From the NCBI RefSeq assembly GCF_024741815.1, contig NZ_CP102951.1, forward strand, positions 3,610,001 to 3,674,000: a DNA stretch of 64,000 nt. The letters run 5' to 3'. The notes under the pieces are model-generated. The model saw only the letters and a list, made by a program, of their open reading frames with translations. It was not told where the DNA came from and did no database searches. Positions 15,895-23,655 of this stretch are shown here, piece after piece (position 1 is the first letter of the stretch; every line of letters starts with the position of its first letter). The translations under genes were made by a program, and so were the position numbers. This DNA is from Pseudomonas sp. LS1212. GTDB lineage: Bacteria; Pseudomonadota; Gammaproteobacteria; Pseudomonadales; Pseudomonadaceae.

Positions 15895-16848
15895 TTAAAG
15901 CTTATGGCGCGCCGCATACAGGCAGAGCATCTCCATGGCCAGGGTCGCTGCCGCCAACGAGGTGATGTCGGCGTGATCATAGGCCGGCGCCACTTCGACC
16001 ACGTCCATGCCCACCAGATTGATGCCGCGCAGCCCGCCGATGATCTCCAGCGCCTGCACGGTAGTCAGGCCACCGCACACCGGGGTACCGGTACCCGGCG
16101 CATACGCGGGGTCGAGGCAGTCGATATCGAAAGTCAGGTACACCGGGTTATTGCCGACCCGCTGGCGAATCGATTCGACAATGGCCGCGCAGCCCCGCTG
16201 ATGGACCTGGCGCGCGTCGAGGATGGCGAAACCCTGATCGTCGTCGTTGGTGGTGCGCAGGCCGATCTGCACGGAGCGCGAAGGGTCGACCAGCCCTTGT
16301 TGGGCGGCATGGTAGAACATGGTGCCGTGGTCGATACGCTGGTTGTCGTCATCGGCCCAGGTATCGCTGTGGGCATCGAAATGGATCAGCGACAGCGGGC
16401 CATGTTTGCGCGCATGGGCCTTGAGCAGCGGATAGGTGATGAAGTGGTCGCCACCCAGGGTCAGCATCGCGCAGCCTGCCGAGAGAATATGCTCGGCATG
16501 CGCCTCGATAACCTCGGGTGTCGCCTGCGGCGTGCCGTAATCGAAGGCGCAGTCGCCATAGTCAATCACCGCCAGGTGGTCGAACGGGTCGAACTCCCAC
16601 GGCCAGTGGCGCTCCCAGGCCGATTGCACCGAGGCATTGCGAATCCCGCGTGGCCCGAAACGCGCGCCCGGCCGGTTGCTGGTCGCGGTGTCGAACGGCA
16701 CGCCGCTGACCACCACGTCGACACCCTGCAGGTCGCGACTGTAACGGCGACGGGAAAAGCTGGTGATGCCGGCATAGGTGCTCTCCGCCGCCGTGCCGTA
16801 GAGGCTGCTGCGGGTCAATGCCTGGTCGTTTTGTGCTACATGATCCAT
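15895..16848 (-). CDS. speB: agmatinase / guanidinobutyrase (ureohydrolase)
   Basis: A 317-residue arginase-superfamily enzyme with all Mn-binding motifs: GGDHF, DAHSDTW and TFDIDCLDP with APGTGTP. It hydrolyses a guanidino compound (agmatine to putrescine, or 4-guanidinobutyrate to GABA) plus urea. Agmatinase and guanidinobutyrase cannot be separated by eye, so the symbol is provisional. It lies 12 bases downstream of a polyamine-type binding protein on the same strand and behind a divergent LysR gene, a catabolic unit for guanidino amines. Confidence 0.88.
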   Translation of the reverse strand: MDHVAQNDQALTRSSLYGTAAESTYAGITSFSRRRYSRDLQGVDVVVSGVPFDTATSNRPGARFGPRGIRNASVQSAWERHWPWEFDPFDHLAVIDYGDCAFDYGTPQATPEVIEAHAEHILSAGCAMLTLGGDHFITYPLLKAHARKHGPLSLIHFDAHSDTWADDDNQRIDHGTMFYHAAQQGLVDPSRSVQIGLRTTNDDDQGFAILDARQVHQRGCAAIVESIRQRVGNNPVYLTFDIDCLDPAYAPGTGTPVCGGLTTVQALEIIGGLRGINLVGMDVVEVAPAYDHADITSLAAATLAMEMLCLYAARHKL

Positions 16849-16860
16849 GGGAAGGATTCC

Positions 16861-17940
16861 TTATTGGCGGCTACGGAAAGAGGTCCACAGGCGAGTGCGC
16901 TGGCGCATGTCGGCCAAGGCCATGCTGCGGTCGGCATACAGGCGTGCGCGAACCTCGGCGGGCGGGTAGATGTCCGGGTCGTTGCGCACCTGGGCATCGA
17001 CCAGCGGCGTCGCCGCCTGGTTGGCATTGGCGAAAAACAGGGTGTTGGTCAACGCCGCCACTGAGTCAGGGCGCAGCATGAACTCGATGAAGGCCTTCGC
17101 CGCTTCCGGGTGCGGTGCATCCTTGGGGATGGCCAGGTTGTCCTGCCAGATCAGCGTGCCTTCCCTGGGAATGCGGTAAGCCACTTCGAAGGGCTTGTTG
17201 GCACGCCTGGCCTGGTCGGCGGCCATGCTCGCATCGCCGTTGTAGGTCAAGGCCAGGCACACGCTGCCATTGGCCAGATCGCTGATCTGCCGGCCATTGG
17301 CCACGTACTGCACCGAAGGCTGCAATCCATGGAGCAAGGCGGCGGCGGCAGTCAGGTCATTCTTGTCGCGGCTGTAGGGATCCTTGCCCAGGTAATGCAG
17401 GGCCAGGCCGATCACTTCCTGGGGCGAATCAATGATGGCGATGCCGCAGTCGGCCAGTTTGCTGGCGTATTCGGGCTTGAACAGCAGGTCGAGGCTGTTC
17501 AGGGGAACGCCTGGCAGGCGTTGCTGCACCGCCTGGACATTGATTCCCAGCCCCAGGGTGCCCCAAGTATAGGGCACTGCGTACTGGTTGCCGGGGTCGA
17601 CCTGGGCAAGCTTGTTCAGCAGGTCAGCGTCGAGGTTGGCGTAACCCTGTAGCGCCGCCCCCCCGGTCGTGCGCAAGCCTCCGGCGGCCATGGCCCGGGC
17701 CAGCACGCTGGAAGACGGCACCACCACGTCGTAGCCGCTGCCACCGGTGAGCAGACGGGTTTCCAGTACTTCGGTGGTGTCGAAGGTGTCGTAACGCACC
17801 TTGTAGCCGGTCTCCTGCTCGAAGCGCTGCAAGGTTTGCGGCGCGACGTAGTCGGCCCAGCTGTACAGATTGACGACCTTGTCCTCGGCCATTGCCGGCA
17901 CCGCCAGGGCCAGGGACAGAAGCAAGAGTGATGAACGCAT
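16861..17940 (-). CDS. PotF/SpuD-like polyamine ABC substrate-binding protein
   Basis: 359 residues with signal peptide (LLLLSLALAVPAMAEDK). The mature start VVNLYSWADYVAPQTL, the YDVVVPSS motif and the QYAVPYTWGTLG motif are typical of spermidine/putrescine-binding proteins. The start at 17940 has GAGGTG upstream. No permease or ATPase gene is adjacent; instead it is paired with the agmatinase gene, so it must share a remote PotGHI-type transporter or serve as a sensor. A second such orphan protein lies at 22492-23580. Confidence 0.9.
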   Translation of the reverse strand: MRSSLLLLSLALAVPAMAEDKVVNLYSWADYVAPQTLQRFEQETGYKVRYDTFDTTEVLETRLLTGGSGYDVVVPSSSVLARAMAAGGLRTTGGAALQGYANLDADLLNKLAQVDPGNQYAVPYTWGTLGLGINVQAVQQRLPGVPLNSLDLLFKPEYASKLADCGIAIIDSPQEVIGLALHYLGKDPYSRDKNDLTAAAALLHGLQPSVQYVANGRQISDLANGSVCLALTYNGDASMAADQARRANKPFEVAYRIPREGTLIWQDNLAIPKDAPHPEAAKAFIEFMLRPDSVAALTNTLFFANANQAATPLVDAQVRNDPDIYPPAEVRARLYADRSMALADMRQRTRLWTSFRSRQ

Positions 17941-17990
17941 GATGAGCACCTCGATGCAGGGAGTGCCCACAGCATGCGCGCCGGGTTACA

Positions 17991-18005
17991 TTGGTAAAAT
18001 ACCAA
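17991..18005. promoter_or_regulatory. operator-like dyad in the divergent SBP/LysR gap
   Basis: TTGGTA-AAA-TACCAA is a perfect inverted repeat (6-bp arms, 3-bp spacer) 51 bases from the binding-protein start and 37 bases from the LysR start. The position suits an operator controlling both directions, presumably for the adjacent LysR protein. Confidence 0.5.
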
Positions 18006-18041
18006 GTCAATTATCCTGACATTCACCTGGAGCAATGTTTG

Positions 18042-18935
18042 ATGCTCGGACAACTGCATGACCTGGACCTGCAACTGCTCCGGCTGTTCGCCAGCGTGGC
18101 CCAGAGCGGCGGCTTCAGCGCCGCGCAAGGGGTACTCGGGCTCAGCCAGCCGAGCATCAGCCAGCAGATGGCCAAGCTGGAGACGCGCCTGGGCTACCGT
18201 TTGTGCAGTCGCGGCAAGGGCGGTTTCAAGCTGACGCCCAAGGGCGAGCAACTGCTCAAGGCCACAAGGGTGCTGTTCGAATCCATCGAAGCGTTTCGCC
18301 ATCAGGCCAATGGCGTCGCCGGACGCTTGCTGGGCGAACTGCGCATCGGCTTTTCCGAAGCACTGGACCAGTCGGTGACCCTGCGCCTGGCCCAGGCCAT
18401 CACGCGCTTTCGCCAGCGCGACGAATCGGTGTGTATCGAATTGATCAGCGCCATGCCGGCCGACATGGAACGCTTGCTGCTGGAGCAACGCCTGGATCTG
18501 GCTATCGGCTATTTCTCAGGTGCCCAGCGGGCGTTTGACTACCGCCTGTTGTTCAGCGAGACCCAGCAGCTTTACTGCGGGCTCGGTCACCCGTTGTTCA
18601 GCGCTGTGGAGGTGGACGAGCAGGCCCTGGTCGAGGCTGATCGAATCGAGCACCCGTATCGTTTCCTCAAGACTGACGAGCCGTTTCGCGGGGGCGTGTG
18701 CTCGGCGCGTACCGAGCAGGTCGAAGGCGCGCTGGCGTTTATTCTGTCGGGGCGGCATATCGGCTACCTGCCCCGCCACTTTGCCCGGCCCTGGGTTGAG
18801 CGGGGTTTGTTGCGAGCGTTGCGTGAGGAGGAGTCGAGTTTCGAGGTGCCGTTTCATCTGGCCCGGCACCGGGGGCAAGTGCCGGGGGATGCGCAGCAGG
18901 CGTTTGAGTTGGACCTTTTGGCGGCGTTTGCTTGA
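18042..18935 (+). CDS. LysR-family regulator, divergent to agmatinase operon
   Basis: A 297-residue LysR protein. The helix-turn-helix lies in residues ~8-65 (LQLLRLFASVAQSGGFSAAQ, then LSQPSISQQMAKLETRLG) and the effector domain in ~95-295. The ATG at 18042 has GGAG about 10 bases upstream and keeps the usual short N-terminus. Divergent orientation and the shared dyad make it the likely regulator of the polyamine-binding-protein/agmatinase operon, responding perhaps to a guanidino amine. The effector is inferred, not shown. Confidence 0.88.
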   Translation: MLGQLHDLDLQLLRLFASVAQSGGFSAAQGVLGLSQPSISQQMAKLETRLGYRLCSRGKGGFKLTPKGEQLLKATRVLFESIEAFRHQANGVAGRLLGELRIGFSEALDQSVTLRLAQAITRFRQRDESVCIELISAMPADMERLLLEQRLDLAIGYFSGAQRAFDYRLLFSETQQLYCGLGHPLFSAVEVDEQALVEADRIEHPYRFLKTDEPFRGGVCSARTEQVEGALAFILSGRHIGYLPRHFARPWVERGLLRALREEESSFEVPFHLARHRGQVPGDAQQAFELDLLAAFA

Positions 18936-18940
18936 GGGCC

Positions 18941-18966
18941 TCATCGCGGGCAAGCCCACTCCTACA
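18941..18966 (+). repeat. REP element, CGCGGGCAAGCCC type
   Basis: TCATCGCGGGCAAGCCCACT followed by CCTACA just after the LysR stop matches the widespread Pseudomonas intergenic REP type with a GGGCAAGCCC core. A degraded relative occurs near 42952. Confidence 0.55.
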
Positions 18967-19153
18967 AGACCCGTGTCGGGCATGCGATTCTGGACCAGCG
19001 CTAATCTCCATAGAACGGGCTGAACAGCGGAACACGCATCGGCCGCCAGCAAAGGCCGATCGAGCCCCTGGAAGTGGTGTAACTGATTCCAGCCGAATGC
19101 GACAATGTCGCAACGCTCAACCGCCCGGACACACCGGACCAGAAGGAGCACTC

Positions 19154-19693
19154 ATGAATCTTCGGTACACCCGTACGGCGATCTGGTTGCACTGGCTGGT
19201 GGCGCTCGGGTTGGTCGGTACCTTCGCGCTGGGCCTCTACATGCCCGACCTTCCCCTTTCGCCGACCAAGCTGAAGCTGTTCTCCTGGCACAAGTGGGCG
19301 GGCGTGACCCTGTTCTTCCTGGTGCTGATACGCCTGGGCTGGCGCCTGAGCCATCGCGCACCCGCCCTGCCTTCGACGATGCCGGCCGTGATGCGTTTCG
19401 TGTCCCATGCCATGCATTGGCTGATGTATGCGCTGATGTTCGCCATTCCGCTGAGCGGCTGGCTGATGAGTTCGGCCAAGGGGTTCCAGACCGTATGGTT
19501 CGGCGTACTGCCGTTGCCCGATCTGCTGGCCAAGGACACGGCGCTGGGCGAACGCCTGACGGCGTTGCACGAGGTGCTCAGCTACGTTTTGCTTGGCCTG
19601 GTGATCGTCCACACGGTCGCGGCGTTGAAGCACCACTTCATCGATCGCGACGACATACTCACGCGCATACTGCCACTCAAGTCCAAGGGCTGA
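19154..19693 (+). CDS. cytochrome b561 family protein
   Basis: A 179-residue four-helix membrane protein. Haem-ligand histidines fit the family pattern: TAIWLHWLVALG in helix 1, WHKWAG before helix 2, SHAMHWLMYALM in helix 3 and LHEVLSY/IVHTVAALKHH in helix 4. It is a di-haem b-type cytochrome that moves electrons from quinol, possibly to superoxide. The start at 19154 follows AAGGAG. It is 19 bases upstream of the YceI gene, a common pairing. Confidence 0.9.
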   Translation: MNLRYTRTAIWLHWLVALGLVGTFALGLYMPDLPLSPTKLKLFSWHKWAGVTLFFLVLIRLGWRLSHRAPALPSTMPAVMRFVSHAMHWLMYALMFAIPLSGWLMSSAKGFQTVWFGVLPLPDLLAKDTALGERLTALHEVLSYVLLGLVIVHTVAALKHHFIDRDDILTRILPLKSKG

Positions 19694-19712
19694 ACCGCGA
19701 CCGGAGAGTCCC

Positions 19713-20285
19713 ATGAGTAGTCGATTACTGCGCCCTGCTGCGTTGGTCGCCGCCCTCACCCTCGGCGCCTCGGCCTGGGCCCATGCCGTCGAATACAAGC
19801 GAGTGAATCCGACGGCCAGCCAGATTGCCTTCACCTACACCCTGATGGGCGCGAGGGTGTATGGCACATTCGGCAAGTTCCAGGCAAAGCTCGATTTTGA
19901 CTCGGCCAACCCCACGGCGGCCTCTGCCGAGCTCACCATCGAACTCGACAGTATCGACGCCGGGGATAGCGAGGCCAACAGCGAACTGCAAAAGCCCGCC
20001 TGGTTCAACACTGCCGTCTATCCGGTGGCAACCTTTGAATCGAGCAGCGTGAAGGTACTCGCCGACAACCGTTACGAGGTCGCCGGCAAGCTCTCACTCA
20101 AGGGTCTGACCCGCAACGTCCGCGCGCAGGTCACCTTGAAGCCGCAAAGCGCCATCGGCGTATTCAGTGGCGAATTTATTCTCAAGCGCGCCGACTTCAA
20201 GGTCGGTGAAGGTGAATGGGCCGATTACGGGATCATTTCCAACGATATCAACATCAAGTTTCGTGTGGTCGCTCCCGCGCAATGA
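19713..20285 (+). CDS. YceI-family periplasmic lipid-binding protein
   Basis: A 190-residue protein with signal peptide (LVAALTLGASAWAHA). The lipocalin-like YceI pattern is clear: a YTLMGARVYGTFGKF strand, SAELTIELDSID, GKLSLKGLTRNV and the C-terminal GEWADYGIISNDI. YceI binds isoprenoid lipids such as ubiquinone-8 or polyisoprenoids. The preceding b561 gene suggests a quinone-related periplasmic redox function. Confidence 0.9.
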   Translation: MSSRLLRPAALVAALTLGASAWAHAVEYKRVNPTASQIAFTYTLMGARVYGTFGKFQAKLDFDSANPTAASAELTIELDSIDAGDSEANSELQKPAWFNTAVYPVATFESSSVKVLADNRYEVAGKLSLKGLTRNVRAQVTLKPQSAIGVFSGEFILKRADFKVGEGEWADYGIISNDINIKFRVVAPAQ

Positions 20286-20480
20286 CCTTCGGGATGTGGA
20301 TTCTCCTGAAAAAACGCCCCATGACAACGAGGCACAGGGCGGTAAATTGCTTGCGGCCGTTAAAGGACCGAGATCGGATAACACATACACCGATTCCTCT
20401 GTTCCCCGCTTGGTGTTAAATAGAACGCTCAGGTTGTAAGTCCAGACCCTGTCGCGTAATGCAGTGCAACGAGAACCGAT

Positions 20481-20582
20481 ATGAAAACCCATTTTGAGAT
20501 AAGTGATGTCCCTGAGCCCAGGATCCAGCGTGATGGAAACATTCACCGCGTCACCTATCAGCAACCGGCGGTAACAGCATGA
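20481..20582 (+). CDS. 33-residue leader-like ORF overlapping the amidase gene
   Basis: An ATG-initiated 33-codon frame (starting MKTHFEISDVPEP) whose TGA overlaps the amidase ATG (ATGA at 20579-20582). Such overlap usually reflects translational coupling. Only a weak GAGAA site lies upstream, and no homologue is recognised. It may be a leader peptide, a small protein or chance. Confidence 0.35.
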   Translation: MKTHFEISDVPEPRIQRDGNIHRVTYQQPAVTA

Positions 20583-22294
20583 TCGAAATCACCGAGGTTT
20601 CCATAGCCGAACTGCGTGCTGCGCTCGAATCTGGCCAGACAACTGCGGTTGAGCTTGTCCAGGCCTATCTCGCCAGGGTCGATGCCTACGACGGCCCCGA
20701 CACGCCCACCGCCCTCAACGCGGTTGTGGTTCGCAACCCCGATGCGCTCGAGGAGGCGCAGGCGTCCGATGCCCGTCGGGCCAAGGGCCAGACGCTGGGT
20801 CCGCTCGATGGCATCCCTTATACGGCCAAGGACAGTTATCTGGTGAAGGGGCTCACCGCAGCCTCTGGGAGTCCCGCATTCGCGAACCTGATTGCTTATC
20901 GCGATGCGTTCACGATCGAACGGCTTCGCGCCGGTGGAGCGATCTGCCTGGGCAAGACCAATATGCCGCCCATGGCGAACGGCGGCATGCAGCGCGGGGT
21001 ATACGGCCGTGCGCAGAGCCCGTACAACGGTGACTATCTCACCGCTCCCTTCGCATCGGGCTCATCGAACGGCGCAGGCACTGCAACCGCAGCCAGTTTC
21101 GCGGCATTCGGCCTCGCGGAAGAAACCTGGTCGAGCGGACGGGGTCCTGCATCGAACAATGGTCTGTGTGCCTATACGCCTTCGCGCGGGGTGATCTCGG
21201 TGCGCGGGAACTGGCCGTTGACGCCGACAATGGACGTTGTCGTGCCGTATGCCAGAACGATGGCGGACCTCCTCGAGGTGCTCGACGTGGTGGTCGCGGA
21301 TGATCCCGACACGCGGGGAGATCTGTGGCGGTTGCAACCCTGGGTGCCTATTCCGAGTGTCGCCTCGGTTCGTCCCGCCTCCTATGGGTCGCTTGCCGCG
21401 ACTACCGATGCGCTCGCGGGCAAGCGGTTCGGCGTTCCCCGTATGTACATCAACGCCGATCCCGATGCGGGCACGAGCGATGCGCCTGGCATCGGTGGTC
21501 CGACGGGGCAGCGAATCATCACCCGTCCCTCGGTGATCGGGCTCTGGGAAGAGGCTCGCAAGGCACTTGAAGCCGCTGGGGCCGAAGTGATCGAGGTCGA
21601 TTTCCCGCTGGTCTCCAATTGCGAGGGTGATCGTCCCGGTGCGCCGACGGTGTTCAATCGGGGCCTGGTGTCCAAAGAGTTCCTTCATCATGAGTTGTGG
21701 GATCTGACGGCCTGGGCGTTCGATGATTTTCTTCGGGCCAACGGCGATCCCGAATTGAACCGTCTGGTCGACGTGGACGGACCGCTGATTTTCCCGCACG
21801 ACCCCGGGACTCTACCAAACCGGGAGGGGGACCTTGTCGCTGGCATGGACGAATACGTGCGGATGGCCGAACGCGGCATTACACCGTGGGACGAGATCGC
21901 CACCCTTCCTGATGGGCTACGGGGGCTTGAACAGACGCGTCGAATCGATCTTGAGGACTGGATGGATCGGCTGGGGCTCGATGCGGTGATATTCCCGACG
22001 GTAGCCGACGTTGGGCCGTCGAATGCCGATGTCGATCCGAAGTCTGCGGATATCGCGTGGAGTAACGGCATATGGGTCGCCAACGGCAATCTCGCCATCC
22101 GGCACCTGGGTGTACCCACGGTAACGGTGCCGATGGGCGTAATGCCGGATATCGGCATGCCCGTCGGGCTGACATTTGCCGGCCGTGCCTATGACGATTC
22201 GACGCTGCTTCGCTTGGCGATGGCGTTTGAGTCGACTGGGACGAAGCGATTGATCCCGCCTCGAACCCCGCCATTGCCGAGTGGCAAAAAATAG
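20579..22294 (+). CDS. amidase-signature family hydrolase
   Basis: A 571-residue amidase-signature enzyme. Catalytic lysine is K84 in GIPYTAKDSY; the cis-Ser region is GSSNGAG (161-167); the nucleophile region reads EETWSSGRGPA, with S186 in the expected place although Trp-Ser replaces the usual Gly-Gly before it. It hydrolyses a C-N amide; the substrate is unknown. Length is larger than the usual ~470 residues because of an insertion between about 260 and 420. The gene stands alone, flanked by REP elements, and its codon choice (GATC- and CGAT-rich) differs slightly from neighbours, hinting at transfer. Confidence 0.88.
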   Translation: MIEITEVSIAELRAALESGQTTAVELVQAYLARVDAYDGPDTPTALNAVVVRNPDALEEAQASDARRAKGQTLGPLDGIPYTAKDSYLVKGLTAASGSPAFANLIAYRDAFTIERLRAGGAICLGKTNMPPMANGGMQRGVYGRAQSPYNGDYLTAPFASGSSNGAGTATAASFAAFGLAEETWSSGRGPASNNGLCAYTPSRGVISVRGNWPLTPTMDVVVPYARTMADLLEVLDVVVADDPDTRGDLWRLQPWVPIPSVASVRPASYGSLAATTDALAGKRFGVPRMYINADPDAGTSDAPGIGGPTGQRIITRPSVIGLWEEARKALEAAGAEVIEVDFPLVSNCEGDRPGAPTVFNRGLVSKEFLHHELWDLTAWAFDDFLRANGDPELNRLVDVDGPLIFPHDPGTLPNREGDLVAGMDEYVRMAERGITPWDEIATLPDGLRGLEQTRRIDLEDWMDRLGLDAVIFPTVADVGPSNADVDPKSADIAWSNGIWVANGNLAIRHLGVPTVTVPMGVMPDIGMPVGLTFAGRAYDDSTLLRLAMAFESTGTKRLIPPRTPPLPSGKK

Positions 22295-22318
22295 AAATTT
22301 GGAGCAAATGGCGGCCCT

Positions 22319-22466
22319 GTAGCCGCTGCCGAAGGCTGCGCTCGCGCGCGAAGCGCGCGCAAGATCTCCAAATCGCCGGGGAGCCCCTGCGGGACTCCAG
22401 CGCAGCCTGGCGGCAGCGGCTACGCCGATCGTGCACGCCAATCCTATGCCGCTGCCGCCAGGCTGT
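22319..22466. repeat. REP cluster (BIME) of the GTAGCCGCTGCC family
   Basis: Three units occupy the gap between the amidase and the binding-protein gene: direct at 22319-22340, inverted at 22400-22422 and direct at 22447-22466. Between the first two lies CGCGCGCGAAGCGCGCGC, itself a hairpin. The arrangement is a typical bacterial interspersed mosaic element. Confidence 0.75.
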
Positions 22467-22491
22467 CGCAGTGGCGCACCAGCTCGCCTCG

Positions 22492-23580
22492 TTATGTATT
22501 GGTTTTCAACTTGGTCCACAGGCGAGTACTCAGCCGTGCGATGGCGGCCGGGAGATCCTCAACGGTGAACAACTTGTCCATTACACTTTTGGGCGGGTAA
22601 ATCGCCAGGTCCTGCTTCACGGCCGGAGTGACGTACTCATCCGCCGCAATGTTGGGGTTGGCGTAATGGATGCTGTTGCTGATGTTGGCGATGACCTTCG
22701 GCTCAAGCAGGTAGTTCATGTAGGCGTAGGCATTCTTCTCGTGCGGTGCGCTCTTGGGCATCACGACCATGTCGAGCCATAAAGTGGAACCCTCGTCAGG
22801 AATCGAATAGGCAATGTCGATCCCGTTATTGGCTTCCTTGGCGCTGGCAGCCGCTTGCACAATGTCGCCATTGAAGCCAATCACGGCGCAGACATTGCCA
22901 TTGGCCAGATCACTGATGTACTTGGAGGCATGGAAATACTGGACGTAGGGTCTGATCTTGAGCAATGCCTGCTCGGCTTTTTTGTAATCCGCAGGCGTGT
23001 GGCTATGAGGTGGCAGCCCCAGGTAATTGAGGGTGATCGGCAAGATCTGCGTCGGGTTATCGATAATCGCCACGCCGCACTCGCTCAGCTTCTTGATGTT
23101 GTTCTCATCAAAAAACAGGCTCCAGGAATGGGTGACATCCGTGTTGCCGAATATCGCCTTGATTTTCTCAACGTTGTAGCCAATACCCGCAGTGCCCCAC
23201 ATGTACGGATAGCCGTACTGGTTGCCCGGGTCATTGACCTCCAGTTTTTTCATCAATGCCGGATCAAGGTTTTTCCAGTTGGGGAGCTGGCTTTTATCAA
23301 GTTTCTGAATAGCCCCAGCCTTGATGAGCCTGGACAGGAAATGGTTCGAAGGGCTGACCACGTCATAACCGGTATTACCCGTCATCAGCTTTGATTCCAG
23401 CACTTCGTTACTGTCGTGAATGTCGTAAGTCGCCTTGATCCCCGTTTCCTTGGTGAAAGTGGTCAAGGTATCGTCGGCGATGTAGCCGTTCCAGTTGGAA
23501 ATATTGACGGCTTCGGCCGCGTAGGTGGCTGCCGAAAACGTAGTGAGCAAGACCACCAGGGAAATGTTGTTGACGTGCAT
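22492..23580 (-). CDS. second PotF-like polyamine ABC substrate-binding protein
   Basis: 362 residues with a signal peptide (SLVVLLTTFSAATYAAE). The PotF pattern is complete: VNISNWNGYIADDTL, GYDVVSPSNHFL, QYGYPYMWGTAGIGYNV and DLANGNVCAVIGFNGD. The start at 23580 follows AGGTGATTGAAC. No permease genes are adjacent. It lies 75 bases after an FAD oxidoreductase gene on the same strand, and four 8-bp repeats lie in the gap. It is only moderately similar to the binding protein at 16861-17940, so this is not a recent local duplication. Confidence 0.9.
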   Translation of the reverse strand: MHVNNISLVVLLTTFSAATYAAEAVNISNWNGYIADDTLTTFTKETGIKATYDIHDSNEVLESKLMTGNTGYDVVSPSNHFLSRLIKAGAIQKLDKSQLPNWKNLDPALMKKLEVNDPGNQYGYPYMWGTAGIGYNVEKIKAIFGNTDVTHSWSLFFDENNIKKLSECGVAIIDNPTQILPITLNYLGLPPHSHTPADYKKAEQALLKIRPYVQYFHASKYISDLANGNVCAVIGFNGDIVQAAASAKEANNGIDIAYSIPDEGSTLWLDMVVMPKSAPHEKNAYAYMNYLLEPKVIANISNSIHYANPNIAADEYVTPAVKQDLAIYPPKSVMDKLFTVEDLPAAIARLSTRLWTKLKTNT

Positions 23581-23604
23581 GTTCAATCACCTTTTTAGAG
23601 GGGC

Positions 23605-23636
23605 TTTTGTTCTTTTGTTCTTTTGTTCTTTTGTTC
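23605..23636. repeat. tandem repeat (TTTTGTTC)x4
   Basis: Four perfect consecutive copies of an 8-bp unit, followed by a six-T run. The tract is 25-56 bases upstream of the binding-protein start codon and downstream of the FAD oxidoreductase stop, in the likely 5' leader of the binding-protein message (GAACAAAA repeats in the RNA). Confidence 0.85.
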
Positions 23637-23655
23637 TTTTTTGATAGTCGGCTTT

